Source of the DNA: Heliocidaris erythrogramma
Lineage: Eukaryota; Echinodermata; Echinoidea; Camarodonta; Echinometridae
DNA: 64,000 bases
Direction of reading: 5' to 3'
NCBI GenBank assembly: GCA_025617745.1
Contig: CM046868.1
Span: 20,030,615-20,094,614 of the forward strand
Below the pieces are notes generated by a model. It was not told the DNA's origin. It searched no databases and saw only the letters and a program-made list of their open reading frames with translations. The position numbers and the translations under genes are program-made. Below are positions 20,931 through 32,789 of the stretch, piece by piece. Every line of letters begins with the position of its first letter. The first letter of the stretch is position 1.

Positions 20931-21086
20931 AGATATTTGGATGAGATTATTTTAATGTATCGTTGTGATTACGTGAAAATATCCCCCTGTTGTGTAAATC
21001 ATGTTCATTTCCAAGTTATGTTTGATGTTTGGAAATAATAAACTTGGAAATAGATAAGATTGAAACTTGAAACAGGAAACTTCAGA

Positions 21087-21235
21087 ATGAGGAGCAGAAA
21101 GTTTCTCACGAGAAAGGAAAATGTCCAATATTCGAACCCGAAAACTGACGAAAGGGATATTTTGACAACAAATGGGGACACAGAAAACATTAATTGGTTA
21201 GGGTATTCATTACATAGTTTAGCAGGTAAGCTGTC
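21087..21235 (+). CDS. Candidate first coding exon, unknown protein
   Basis: ATG at 21087 opens a 49-codon frame that runs into a strong donor, AGCAG|GTAAGC, at 21235/21236. The translation starts MRSRKFLTRKENVQYSNPK and ends INWLGYSLHSLA, with a mixed, protein-like composition. It would leave the exon one base into a codon. The frame goes on past the donor to a stop near 21325, so an unspliced reading of about 80 codons is the alternative. No family is recognised and no signal peptide is evident. The next exon-like piece, at 23407, is not in a matching phase, so a missing exon or a false call is possible. Confidence 0.3.
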
Positions 21236-23406
21236 ACCCACTCTAGTGGACTTTCTCAAGCAAAATATACAGTTCCTTGCTGTCTTTTGCCTTGGGATCA
21301 CTGAAGATAAATACATGTATAGGTGACATACTTATTGTTTGGTGGAGATTCCCCCATGCATCTCATTGTAGTAATCTTTACTCATCCCCTGTCCGGTTTT
21401 CAGAAACTTTCACAAATCGATTCTCCTATTTTTTTTACTTCCACTCTATCCAACTGTATGAGGGCTTACTAATCCCCATTTACGGTTTGAATCCATTAAA
21501 AGTAGAGCATAGATACTCATAAAATTATCATTAAGATATAAAATCTAGAGAAGGGACTTCAAATACTTCAAAACAGAAAGAAGACGTCAGAAACTACCAG
21601 AAAGCAATCTGGGAGGATTAGAAAGTGAACATCAAAAACACAAATGGCAGCAAATCATAGGCTATGTTGTCATGGTAACTAACAGCGTTCACAAGCACGA
21701 GTTGAATGCAAAAGAGCTTTTCCAGGTCCAAATTTGGCACTGGATTATAATTTTCAGGCGCGTTGTGCTCACATCACGAGCTTATAAGCCTACTGCATGC
21801 ATGCTTTCAAATGCAAATCTATAGATTCCTTTAGTATTTATTTAAAAAAAGCGCCATGAGATTACTAGTATGTTGTCGAAAAGTTTATGTGAAGCATGCA
21901 GACCTGCATTCGAATTCGAATCTTTGTATTTATGTATAAAAACATATAAATGAGTAAGTAGGGCATGTATCATGATGGCGACAATAGTCTCTTTGAAACT
22001 ATATATCCCTAACTCAAATGTCTATTTACTTTTTTAAATTATTATTTTCATTGAAAGACGAACGTTCATTATTGTCCCCTGACCATGATGACTAAAATTA
22101 AATAGTTGTTCATTTTCTGAGAGCATTTAGGTTTTTTTTCACATTAAAAGAGAAATTAATGAATAATTCAACCACTTTTACGACCATAAGAAAATGTTAA
22201 ACCATGCTTAAAAAAACAGTAATGTTTTGAAACCATAAAAGTCAAAGTTTTATTTTTAAAGTTATTTTTCTTCTTACTTTACCGAAAAGGTCGAGGCAGA
22301 GAGAGAATATACCCTTATAGTTTCTTATGGAGGGAAAGCTTTTAAAAAATAAAAAGGAGAGAGAGCGAGAGAGAGAGTATTCCCTTTTCTTTCTCTCCAC
22401 CGCCTCTCACTCTCTCTCTTTCTCTCTATACTGTTGGAGCATTCGGATGGAGGCACTTTTATAAGATGTTTGCAAACTAATGAAGCATTGTAATGGGTAC
22501 CTATCCATCTATTCGAGGTCTTCTAGTAGTCCACTGACAGTTGGTGTTGGAACCGACTTCCGTTTCTCATCAGTCCTCTTGCTAAATCTATCCAGTCTAT
22601 GGCAGATAAGTGGGCTGATAAAAATTAGCCAGAATATTTACAAGCTTGATTTTTATAACTTCCGAATTTCCGGGGTAGCCGTTAATATTGAAATTGAAGT
22701 TTGATTTATCGAGGCATACAGAGGGCTGTCAGTTTAGTTTTTATTTTCTTCATCGGTTACTGTTCGCTCTTTATCTTAAACAGGCTATTATATGCTTCTG
22801 CAAGCAATTAGGCCTTAGGGACATAAAAGCTTTCTTGCCATGTATATACATATCATTAAAATTAATATTTTTCGTGGAAGCGATGGCAGTAATAAATGCA
22901 AATCTACATAATTATATATACATGTATTCACGGTTTGGGGAGAGGCACGTGCTTAGTTACAAAACTGCAGTTTGTCCTGCTTTTATCGCGAAGTATACTG
23001 TTCTCATGGTCATAAAGTGTAAACTGTTAGATTTTAAGAAGTATTTTTTGTAAGGGGTTAGGGCATGGCTCTGCTTGCCATGCGTGCTTGATTAATGTGG
23101 GATTCAGTGATCATGATATTGTATTATAAGGGTATGTATATGATTACTTTAAGTTTAAATAATATGAATTTGAGATTTATTTATTTGGGAAAAAAGAAGA
23201 AGGAAGACTGAATTATGCTATATCCTATAGGCATACTACACCCGACCACTTTTCTTCCCTTCATGGGTATTATGTTATAACATGTGTTGTATCAAGGCTT
23301 TCATAGGCTTCCTCTATACTGTTTTCTTTTCTTTTTCCTAATTTAAATAAAGGCCTATCTAGATTTAGTGTTTACTAAATATATGACATTTCGTTCCGTG
23401 TTTTAG

Positions 23407-23494
23407 CTCAACTGTTGTCTTATGGATAGGAACTCGGAGTTAGATCTACAACAGTCTGAGTTTTCGGACACTGTCACGCCTAGTGAAGATTTAA
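23407..23494 (+). CDS. Candidate exon cut by a TTAA-MITE
   Basis: Acceptor-like GTTCCGTGTTTTAG precedes a frame that includes ATG at 23422 and reads MDRNSELDLQQSEFSDTVT then PSED, an acidic, Ser-rich stretch like many protein N-termini. The frame then runs straight into the MITE at 23495-24019, where a stop follows within about ten codons. Without the MITE and one TTAA the frame would continue SVDQWNLPINKLS before a stop. Either this is an untranslated or dispensable exon, a broken gene piece, or a chance frame. It lies about 800 bases upstream of the exon at 24291. Confidence 0.25.
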
Positions 23495-24019
23495 AGGCCA
23501 AGTCCACCCTAACAAATAGTTGATTTGAATAAATAGAGAAAAATCCAACAAGCATAACACTGAAAATTTCATCAAAATAAGATGTAAAATAAGAAAGTTA
23601 TGGTATTTTAAAGTTTCGCTTAACTTTCGCAAAACAGTTGTATGCACATCCTGCTCAGTATGCAAATGAGGGAACCAGTGACGTCACCCACTCACTATTT
23701 CTTTTGTATTTTATTACATGAAATACGAAATATTTTAATTTTTCCTTGTTATAATGTGAAACAAGGTTTGATTCCTCGCTGAACATGTGTAATTGACATT
23801 GTTGCAACCTATACACAATTCAATGAGAGCTTCCTAATTGTGAAATCTGCAGAAATTAAAATATTCTATATTTCACATAATAAAATACAAAAGAAATAGT
23901 GAGTGGGTGACGTCACTGGTTCCCTCATTTCCATACTGAGCATGATGTGCATATAACTGTTTTGCGAAATTAAGCGAAACTTTAAAATACCATAACTTTT
24001 GTTAGGGTGGACTTGGCCT
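23495..24019. mobile_element. TTAA-MITE family II
   Basis: 525 bp between TTAA copies (23491-23494 and 24020-24023). The ends AGGCCAAGTCCACCCTAACA and TGTTAGGGTGGACTTGGCCT (the first base of the latter differs here) are near-perfect inverted repeats. Long inner arms also match: CGTCACCCACTCACTATTTC against GAAATAGTGAGTGGGTGACG. The left arm carries an extra block with ATAAGAAAGTTATGGTA, related to family I. Confidence 0.9.
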
Positions 24020-24290
24020 TTAAGTGTCGATCAATGGAATTTGCCAATAAATAAACTTTCATAGAATATTTGTCATGAACTTTCAGTGGTCTTTTCCTGG
24101 CTTTTCATTTAAAAGCATATCCTGATGACTTTTTCTTGAAAGTGACCATTAAAAGTTGGCATCCGATGCAAAATGTAACGCTTGTTTGTCATTTTCTTGA
24201 ACATCAGTATAGACATTAAGCTGGCTAAATATAGGATATTCTTATGATCACATTTGCTTTTCTTCATTATCATTTTCCTTTTGCTTTCAG

Positions 24291-24477
24291 GAGCAAGGAG
24301 GCAATGACCTATATGAATCAAGATTGACAAGCCCTTCTTGGTATAGGATAAGAGATATTATTCGCTTGATCACTCAAACTTTACACGAATCTTTTGTTCC
24401 TCTACAACGTGAATTAGAGCACAGACGTACAGAAGTCGATAACTATTTTCGTTTAACTATAAGGAGATACGAGGTTC
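24291..24477 (+). CDS. Candidate internal exon, possible Harbinger/HARBI1-like gene
   Basis: Good acceptor TTTTCCTTTTGCTTTCAG, then a fully open frame of 62 codons plus one base to a donor GTAACT. The translation reads EQGGNDLYESRLTSPSWYRI, then a helical, charged stretch with ITQTLHESFVPLQREL and HRRTEVDNYFRLTIRRYEV. It is phase-compatible with the exon at 25133: one base here plus two there make a whole codon. An earlier donor, GAG|GTTCGT, is possible but would break that phase. I do not recognise a domain in this exon alone. A TTAA-MITE (24521-24906) fills most of the intron that follows. Confidence 0.45.
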
Positions 24478-24520
24478 GTAACTCCTTGGTTTGATGCATT
24501 TTGTGTAGGTCCTAAATTAA

Positions 24521-24906
24521 AGGCATTCAGTAACTTTGTGGAGGCTTGATAAAATCTGAGCTGTCTGGCCTTACATGCTATCAGTGTATGTAATATGGTG
24601 TAAAAATGAAGCCCATGCAAAAAAGCACTTCAAAATCACCATGTGCTTCACAAAAGTAAACATATGCAAATGACCGGAAATGCCAGACTCATTTTCCCCA
24701 TTGACTCAGTGTTAGACTAAAGCGTATGGCCATACGCTTTCGTAAAAATGAGTATTCAGTCACAGATATCTTAATAATAGCATTATATATTTGAAAACCT
24801 TTCTATGCCTGGCTATTTATTTATCCTTCTGAACATCATTATACAAGACAGATATCAAAATTCAACAATTTATTAAATCAAGCTTCCACAAAGTTACTGA
24901 ATGCCT
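24521..24906. mobile_element. TTAA-MITE family VII, copy 1
   Basis: 386 bp between TTAA copies. The ends AGGCATTCAGTAACTTTGTG and CACAAAGTTACTGAATGCCT are exact inverted repeats, followed by GAGGCTTGAT / ATCAAGCTTC. The core has AGCGTATGGCCATACGCTTT, a second palindrome. Copy 2, in the opposite orientation, lies at 28365-28756. Confidence 0.9.
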
Positions 24907-25132
24907 TTAATCTGTGTAAATGCCTTCATTTCAGTATTTTTCAATTGAAAGTTTTCCAACACCCCCCCCCCCCCCCGACTTTCGAGAAAAGTGGACGCGT
25001 CCACCCCCACACATGATTTTCGCGGCGCGATGGAATTTCGTGTATGAAGATTGTATGCATTCGATATTCGGGTCCGATTTGGACGGGGGATCTTCGGTGG
25101 CCCGAAATCCTAAATTCGTTGCTTGAGACGCA

Positions 25133-25287
25133 GATTCCAGCAGAAGAGCTAAGAAGAATAAGAGAACATTTAAATTCCATTCTAAGCCGAAGAATCAAAC
25201 AATTTTCATAAATGAGCTGCTAACAGACTTGAATTATGAAGAGAGGTTCTCAATGAACTTTCTACGAGCTCCGTATTTATTGGAAAT
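25133..25287 (+). CDS. Candidate internal exon, HARBI1/Harbinger-like N-terminal region
   Basis: It follows GACGCAG and ends at a perfect donor, ATG|GTAAGT, at 25287/25288. The 51-codon frame has a basic start, SSRRAKKNKRTFKF, and then IFINELLTDLNYEERFSMNF and LRAPYLLEM. In established terms this resembles the region before the DDE domain of PIF/Harbinger transposases and HARBI1, where a basic stretch leads to F..L..EL..D...F...FRM....F..LL. The match is by eye and partial. No catalytic exon was found downstream; a LINE (26258-27760) lies in the presumed next intron. A weak pyrimidine tract at the acceptor lowers confidence. Confidence 0.4.
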
Positions 25288-25986
25288 GGTAAGTTTTTTT
25301 CCAGTTTGATAGTGAGTCCGCATCCCTCTGACTTTGCATGTCTGCAGTTTTGTGATTCACAGTGTGAGTAGGAATGTATATGTTGTGTGCGATGCATGGC
25401 ACGTTGGAGTCTGCATGGATATGAGTAGAGCTATGACTCGTATGACTGCATTGCTGTGTGGCCCTGGCCTGGTGCATGCTGGTAATAATAAGATGGTCAT
25501 TATTTTACATAGTTTCTAACAGAAAAATGAATAATTTGGCCACTCACACATATGCAAGATTATTTATAATTTGGCAAGAAAGTATTTGATCTCTCAAAAT
25601 ATTTGCTGACAACTGTTCTGTTGTTAGTTCTGTATCTAGTAGTAGTAGTAGTACTATAGTGACAAGGCACAAGCTGTTAAAAAGTTAGTGCCTAGTGACT
25701 AGTCTACTGCTGTAGACTGTTTTTTTATATTAAAAAAACTAACACAGCAAATGTGAAAGATTATTTCTGAAATACTGAAATAATTTTAGGGATAATTAAT
25801 TATGTTACTTACCGCCTATACCGGTACTTGAGTTGGCTATATTAGCTAATATGCCCAGTAATCCTCAAATTGGCAAAAATCCTACCAAGGATATCGAAAA
25901 AACAGTGAGCAGAAAAGAGGTACACTATTGAATTTCTATAGAGTGGAGGTATAAAGCCTTAAGAGCAACGAGCTGTACCGTCACTG

Positions 25987-26082
25987 CTCGTGGTCTAGTG
26001 GTAAAGAAATCTGCATCATGGTCGAAGTATCCTTATTCTACACCACACGTTCTACAATGTTGCTGGTTCGAATCCCGCTCTT
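25987..26082 (+). tRNA. tRNA-like pseudogene or SINE head
   Basis: GTGGTCTAGTGGTAAAGAA matches a polymerase III A-box and GGTTCGAATCCCGCT matches a B-box, but they are about 60 bases apart with no clean anticodon arm between. No CCA and no repeated tail are seen. It is probably a decayed tRNA-derived sequence and not an active gene. Confidence 0.45.
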
Positions 26083-26257
26083 CTTGACTGATATTTTTTC
26101 AGTTATGAATTAACAATAGCGTTTATTCTGTTGAAAATGATCAGAATTTCAATAATAAAAACACAAGAAACTTGACTAAATATTCACTTGGTCAGGCGGA
26201 TTTAATGGTGGCTGGGCATAATAACGAATTTGGCCCTTGAGTTCTGTTAACACGGAT

Positions 26258-27760
26258 AATTCAATTCAATTCAATTCAATTCTTTTAATCGTCCAGATTC
26301 ACAAGAATACATGGAAATTTGTTTTGGTCACACATTATAAAAACATGTAATGCATATACATCTAAAAAGTTAATATACATTTAAAAAATGAGATGAGGGG
26401 CACTGTACAGTTTATATGCAAACATGGTTTGAAATTATGAGAAACTATGTCATTGTATTTATAATCAGACAAGAACCATCAAAATGAAAGGTAGACAAAA
26501 AAGAAATATTCTTATATTCTAATATTGCACATTGAAACAGATGAAGAGGGTACGACATCAAAGATTATGCATTATAATTATAGTGTGAAAGGAAGAAAGG
26601 AAGGAAGGAAAACCACGCCAAACCGATACTTGGGCTCACATGCCCCTTACTCCATTTGATTGTACAAACGAATGGAGCATGGAACATATGAGCCCAAATA
26701 TCAGCTTGTCCGACATTTCAGTGAGTGCATTCTCCTTCCTGACCGCAATAATTCATATAAGTAATTTAGATTGTGATTGTCATTTGCGATGATCTGTTTA
26801 GCTTTCTGGAGGATTCTTGCCTTACATTCTGCTGCCAGATTTCGTCTATTTCCTGTTATTTTACTCGCCCTCTTGACTGTACTTTCCATTTTCCTAAAGT
26901 CATCCTTCATACATGCCCAAAACAAAACAACACAGTTGAAAAGAAAAATACTCTCGACAATGGATTTGTAAAAAAGACTTAAGATGGGTTTATCAACATG
27001 TAAAGAGCTCAGTTTCCTAAGATAGAACATTCTCGTTTGGGCCGTCGCCACAGTCGACATACACACATCATGCCACTAAGTTTATTATCGATCGTTGTGC
27101 CCAGATATTTGTATTTTAGAACAATTTCAATGTTTTCATCTTTGATCTTCGCTGGTTCGTGTTGTTGTGTAGCAACTCTAAAGTAAAAAATGATCTTTCG
27201 TTTTAGACGGATTTAGTTGAAGGTAATTATCATCACACCATTTGATAAACTGCTCTATATTTGAACGATAGTGACTTTCATCACCTCTGATCATCCCCAA
27301 GATTGCAGTATCATCTGCATATATTTGAAAAAGCGAACATCGTTATTACTAGACATGCAATCATTAGTATACAAAATATATAGAAGAGCAGAAAGCACAC
27401 ATCCTTGTGGGGGACCTGTATTGATAGATATTGAATCTGATAATAACCCTTGCACTTTAACTCTTTGAGTCCTGTCCGTAAGAAAGTCCTTTATCCACAA
27501 AATTAAAGAAGGTGGTACGTTCATCTTAAGTAACTTCTGCAAGAGAACATGGGTCTGTATAGTATTAAATGCTGATGAAAAATCTGCGAACATGACTCTT
27601 GCGTAATAGCATCCAGGTTTATCGATATGTTGTGATTTCTTGAATCAGTGTTATGACGGCGTCATTAACGGACTTCTTAGGTTGATATGCATATGGACGG
27701 AAGAATCTAAACTGACTAAAGAGTAAAGTTATTCTTTTAAAAAGTTAGAAGAAGTCTATA
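26258..27760 (-). mobile_element. 5'-truncated LINE (CR1/L2/Rex-like non-LTR retrotransposon)
   Basis: Minus-strand translation gives the reverse transcriptase blocks in order: AYQPKKSVNDAVITLIQEI near 27640-27700, FADFSSAFNTIQTHVLLQKL from 27593, SINTGPPQGCVLSALLY, the catalytic YADDTAILG at about 27298-27321, QLNPSKTK, YKYLGTTID near 27090-27116, and a C-terminal part at 26701-27066 with QTRMFYLRKLSSLHVDKPI and RSGRRMHSLKCRT. The 3' end is an AATTGAATTGAATT-type pentamer tail at 26258-26283. Several frame changes and stops break it, including a shift just before the YADD block. No 5' endonuclease domain is seen. The family name is by motif resemblance only. Confidence 0.85.
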
Positions 27761-28364
27761 CTAGACTCTATACAGCATTCTTTTTATAAAGAAGATACTC
27801 GATCCATCATACTAGATGAGATGAATTTTAAAAAGTCAGATTTTTTGGGGAAAAGTCTTGAGTTAACTTCCATTTGAGGTTTGGATCTAGTTGAGTACTG
27901 TCGCTCGGAATCGCACACACAGAGTACTGCACAAAAAAAAAAAACAGAGCCAAAATCAAATCTAAGACTAAGTATCGTAAGAGCAACATTAAGATCATGA
28001 ATGTACCAATAATTGTTAATGTGCACACACACAAAAAAAGAAAAAGCCCTTGTTACTGAAATGTGAACAAAATGGAAATAGGTGCAAAGTTGTAACATAT
28101 TTTGTATTTCTGCAGTTCATTAATTATTGAATCCTCAAATGATATGGTATTTTCTGCAAATGTTATTCTTGAATAGTGCAGTTCATTGTGAAAATGCATT
28201 CAGTACTATGTTGAAATGCAAACTAAAAACTGCTGTGAATTTGGCAAGTGGTTTGGATTCAGGAAACATTCTTAATGTAAAATACTTGAATCACTACTTA
28301 CAATTTGTGCAATTCATGAAAGTTTCTTGCTATGGAAATGGTTGTCATTAATTTTAGCAATTAA

Positions 28365-28756
28365 AGGCATTTGGTAACTTTGTGGAGGCTTGATTTAATA
28401 AATTGTTGAATTTTGATATCTGTCTTGTATAATGATGTTCAGAAGGATAAATACACTGTAAATAGCCAGGCATAGAATGGTTTTCAAATATATAATGCTA
28501 TTTTTATATCTGTGACTGAATACTCCCATTTTACAAAAGCGTATGGCCGTACGCTGTAGACTAACACCGAGTCAAGGGGAAAATGAGTCTGGCATTGCCG
28601 GTCATTTGCATATGTTTATTTTTGTGAAGCACATGATGATTTTGAAGTGCTTTTTTTGCCATGGGCTTCATTTTTACACCATATTACATACCCTGATAGC
28701 ATGTAAGGCCAGACAGCTCAGATTTTATCAAGCCTCCACAAAGTTACCTAATCACT
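28365..28756. mobile_element. TTAA-MITE family VII, copy 2
   Basis: 392 bp between TTAA copies (28361-28364 and 28757-28760). Its left half matches the reverse complement of the right half of copy 1: AATTGTTGAATTTTGATATC, TTGTATAATGATGTTCAGAA and GCGTATGGCCGTACGC in the core. So it lies in the opposite orientation to copy 1, about 3.5 kb away. Confidence 0.9.
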
Positions 28757-30744
28757 TTAAGTGTTGGGTTTAGTTTTAGACTAAGTACAAGAAGGGTAAT
28801 GAAAGTTTTTGTTTTGATGTAGGCCTGAAAGCCAACAGTTCTTGCAAAGGAAACAAGTATCTTGTTGGATTGTCTGCGATTTGTTAGTATGAATGGGTGC
28901 ATATAACCTTTGGGTTTATGAGTGAGAAGAAAATGCGCTACATCAGTTTCCTCTTTTAAGTACATGGATTTTACATGTACATCATGTTTCATCATCAAGT
29001 TAAATGCAATGTTTGTTTTTTCCCATCCATTTTTAGAGTGTATTTACAATGATTTGGCTTCTGATTCTGTGTGAATCTTCTGTGTATTCTTCCAATTAAT
29101 GATGGTAATTCTGTTTCTGGCTTATTTTATTCATGTTATTACCATGTATTTAAAGATACTACTTTCTTTCCCCCACGTCATCCACTTCAATATATCTTGA
29201 TAAAGTAGGAAGCTGTCGCAGCAGTGTGTTGTTACTGTTTATTTCTTTGCATAGAGCTCTGCCATCGTAGCTAGACAAGTGGTAATCTTAGCCAGTAATG
29301 GTACATTGATTTGTGAGATGGATTGTGTGTTTTTTTTAATTCTCTTGAGGCGAAAGTGCAGTAGATTAGTCGCAGCTTTGCTGAAAGGGAAGTATTGTAA
29401 AGTTATAGTATGTCATTTAAGTCGGAGTTGATGTCCTTTCATCAGCTGTCCAATCAAAAAGCATACAAAGTGAACATGGGCAAGTTTCAAAAGGAGACAG
29501 CATGAATATGGGCAACAATTTAGCTGCACCATGCACTTACATGTATCTTTGAAGAAAAAGAAGGTTGGGAGAGTGCAATTGAGAACCATTATATCATCCT
29601 CTTTTGGGACATAATTTAATGATTTGTGATTTTCACAACCTTGAGTAAGATTAAGCGACTTTTATTTTTTTGTCTCTTCTATCAAAGTGGTATGCTGAAG
29701 TTTTTATATATTTGGTATTCTATTAAAGTAATGTTACATCTATTAAAGTAATGTTACATGTACATGTATGTGTTGGACTCCTTCATGTTCTGATCTAGAA
29801 TTAGACTTATCATTTGTCAGCATATCTTCAAGGGGATAGACTTTGATAAATTACTCCACTTTCCATCTTAGGGGTGTTAAACTCTTATTTTTATCTAGTC
29901 TTATTCTTTTTATGGTGTTACTGTACCTCATCATCTGAGAAAGACTTTTCAATCTGAAAATTAATGTAAGAGTTGTAACAATAACGATGAGTTGCTGGAC
30001 ATCACATCTTTGTACATGTACACAAAGTATAGCATTTTTATTTATTTATTTTATTTTTATTTTTATTTTTTTGGGGGGGGTGTGTTTTTTTGTTGTTTTT
30101 GCAGTCAACATGCTAATAAGTAATGGTGCACAGCGCTTCACAAGTAGCCTACACTATAAACAAAAGGTGTTTTAGATGCTGTTAAATCTTATTATTAATA
30201 TCGAAAGTAAATAATGGTTCTGATCAGTTCTCCTTTAGTCTGAGCAGCCAGGTAGGGTATATTGCACCTATTTTTGTTTAATGTAGCAGTATAGCACTTC
30301 TAAGAAATAGACATTGTTACATGAATAAGTTAAACTTGAACTTGAGCAGCACTCAAATGCTTTCTACCATGGTAAGAAAATCCTCTAACTTTTGTTAATA
30401 TGCTTCGCCTGCAATGAAACGAATGCCATGATCAAGGACCGTGGTAATGACTGCTTCTGCAATTTATCCTTAATTTAATTGAGACTGTGAGAGTGGATGC
30501 CAAGAAGATGTGTAACCCAGTAACCAATCTTCCTGAATTTCATCTGACGAGATGTAATGTGGAATTTGCGATGATGCTTAGAACTTTCCTGCTGCCAAGC
30601 ACCCAAGAAGTTGAGTGGGATATATGGTGCAAGTGAGAATAGAGAGAAGATGATTAATTCTATGATGAAAATATTAATTCTGACTTCCATCTTTAAAGTC
30701 AGAGAACACTCTTTGATAATATAGGCTTTATTTCAGCTCCCTTA
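28757..30744. other. Non-coding stretch, nothing recognised
   Basis: AT-rich sequence with a short tandem duplication of TCTATTAAAGTAATGTTACA near 29718-29760 and a T/A-rich tract at about 30036-30075. No supported exon, RNA gene or element. Confidence 0.4.
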
Positions 30745-30748
30745 TTAA

Positions 30749-31249
30749 AGGGGTACTTTTTAAGTTTTGCATTATTTTGGTAAAACAGTTATATGCACGT
30801 CATCATGAATATGCAGTGAGTGAGCTGATGATGTCATATCCCCACTTTTTCTTTTTTATTTTATTATATGAAATTGCAATTATTCAAATTGTCTGCTCCA
30901 AGCCTATAACTAAAAGGACTGACTCCTTATTTAATGTGTAAGTTCATCATTGCTGTAACTTATTTTGTTACAAGGGAGATATTTTTTTATAGACATGTAT
31001 GACATAATGAAATAATGAAGATTTCATATAATATAGTTAAAAAAGGAAAGTGGGGACGTGACATCATCAGCTCACTCATTACATATTCATGATGACATGC
31101 ATAGAACTGTTTCCCAAAATAAGGCAAAACTTAAAAACTTCAATAACTTCGTTATTTTTTATCGGATTTTGATGAAATTTTCAGTGTTTTGCTTGTTTAA
31201 TTTTACTCCATTCATTCGATTAATATTATTTTCAGGCCGGAGTACCCCT
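30749..31249. mobile_element. TTAA-MITE family IV
   Basis: 501 bp between TTAA copies. The left end AGGGGTACTTTTTAAGTTTT and the right end CCGGAGTACCCCT pair only at the tips. Strong inner arms pair instead: GAGTGAGCTGATGATGTCAT against GACATCATCAGCTCACTCAT, and GTGGGGA. The right arm carries an extra ATAACTTCGTTATTTTTTAT block like the related part of family II. It looks like family II with different tips. Confidence 0.8.
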
Positions 31250-32789
31250 TTAAGTTTTAAGATATCGATTTTAATAGTTTTCTTTGAAATTTTTCAAGAA
31301 TGCCAGATGTAATTTCCAACTAATATTCAGACCTTTTTCTTTTTGAGTAGGATATTAAGAGGTGAGAATTAATTTAATTTAGGAGACTTATTAGTTCTAA
31401 CAATCAGAACATTTATAATTGTTGGAATATTGCAGGAAATATTTAAGAAAAATACTCTAGTCACAGTAAGAAGAAGACCCCCCCCCCTAACAAAAACAAA
31501 AAAACCCCAGATAATTCTCCAATGACCTCGTTATGATAAGAATATAAATACATGTATATTATAATTATTTGAAGTAAAATGGTCAAGTTTTGCAGTGACG
31601 CTCTGTAGGCCTAGAGTAAAAAACATCTTTTTATTTGGAGTTGACAATAAAACATGTTCACTGAATACGGAATAAGTATTTGGGCGAAGTGAAAAAAAAG
31701 TTGCACTTTCGTAGCATGTGTATGTAAAATAAATGTTGTGCATGTAGTACAATGCAGAGTTCAAGACCAATTACCATTACCAACAGTTAACTTTCAAATG
31801 CAAGTGGAAGTCCCAATTTGGGTTAATGTACAAGCACAAGAAAGCTTCCCGAGCTTTCATGTTAGCCGCCCTGCTTTTGATGTTAAGGCCGATCTATCTT
31901 CGTACCAGGAACACTGCAGACCAATTGTTGCTATCTATGATTCAAATCTTCTCCCAGGCAGTTAGTCTTTTGGCTTTGTCTGTGTTTATGGGTTTTGAAA
32001 AAAAAAGAAGAAAAGACCACAACTTCAAAGTCGAGCCTAATTCTTGGCAAGCTTTACCCAACCCCATTAGATTAACAAAGGAACCGAAGGATTACAGTGG
32101 GGTGCAGAGAGATAACTGTTAGCATCATAGATTACACCACTCTCTTACATGTAGTTCCAGTTCTTAGTATTGCTTGACTTCATGCCTTTTCAACACAAAT
32201 AACTGGCCTGAAGTACAGTCTTCATTTTCAGACTTCTTAATTCAATGAAGCTCGTCAACAAAATAACATCATGAGTATTATGAAAGAACATATCAGCCAG
32301 AATCCAACTTTCCTTTTCCAATAACACAAAAACCACCTGGGCAGATTTTGAAATAATGTGAAAAAGGTTGGACATCATATATGTTCTATGCTTTTGATAA
32401 AGAAAAGTTTGTGGAAGACAGCTAGAATACAAATCAAAATGGAATGAAGCATATGAAAGGTGCATTGACAATAGCAGCACCCCTATTGTGACTTAGCCCT
32501 TTATTGTTCGCACTTCCTGTTGTGTATATATTGCGTATATTAAATTCTACATGGTGTGCAAAGTACCCGTATTCCTCATCTAAGCAGTCAGTAGGTAGGA
32601 CTTATTTCTGCTGGGTGATGGGAAGTATGTTGTTTAATCAGTACACAGATTTTGAAGTCTGAGGTTTGGCCCATCCTCAGCCCGCATTTCTAAAATAGCC
32701 TGCTAATTCTAATCCAGGGAAACTAACCTGATCAGAGCTAGCTTGAGCTAGTTTGTAATGAAGACGCAAATAGCGGGCTATTTCGTGGG
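31250..32789. other. Non-coding stretch with one ambiguous open region
   Basis: At 31744-31965 two overlapping + strand frames stay open for about 70 codons each and a donor-like GCA|GTTAGT lies near 31960, but both frames are plausible and no family is recognised, so no exon is called. A C run lies near 31481. The rest has no recognisable content. Confidence 0.35.

Noticed and set aside
20624-21038. Glu/Arg/Lys/Gly-rich frames resembling a charged nuclear protein
   Set aside because: They come from a near-pure purine tract that is open in more than one frame; no other coding signal is present.
28127-28351. Frame with HCENAFSTMLKCKLKT, faintly like a hAT dimerisation region
   Set aside because: Only a few residues fit, no BED or catalytic region is nearby, and there is no convincing exon boundary in phase with the exons upstream.
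31744-31965. Possible exon with two overlapping open frames and a donor-like site
   Set aside because: Neither frame has a good acceptor or a recognised motif, and both are equally open, so the case is not stronger than chance.
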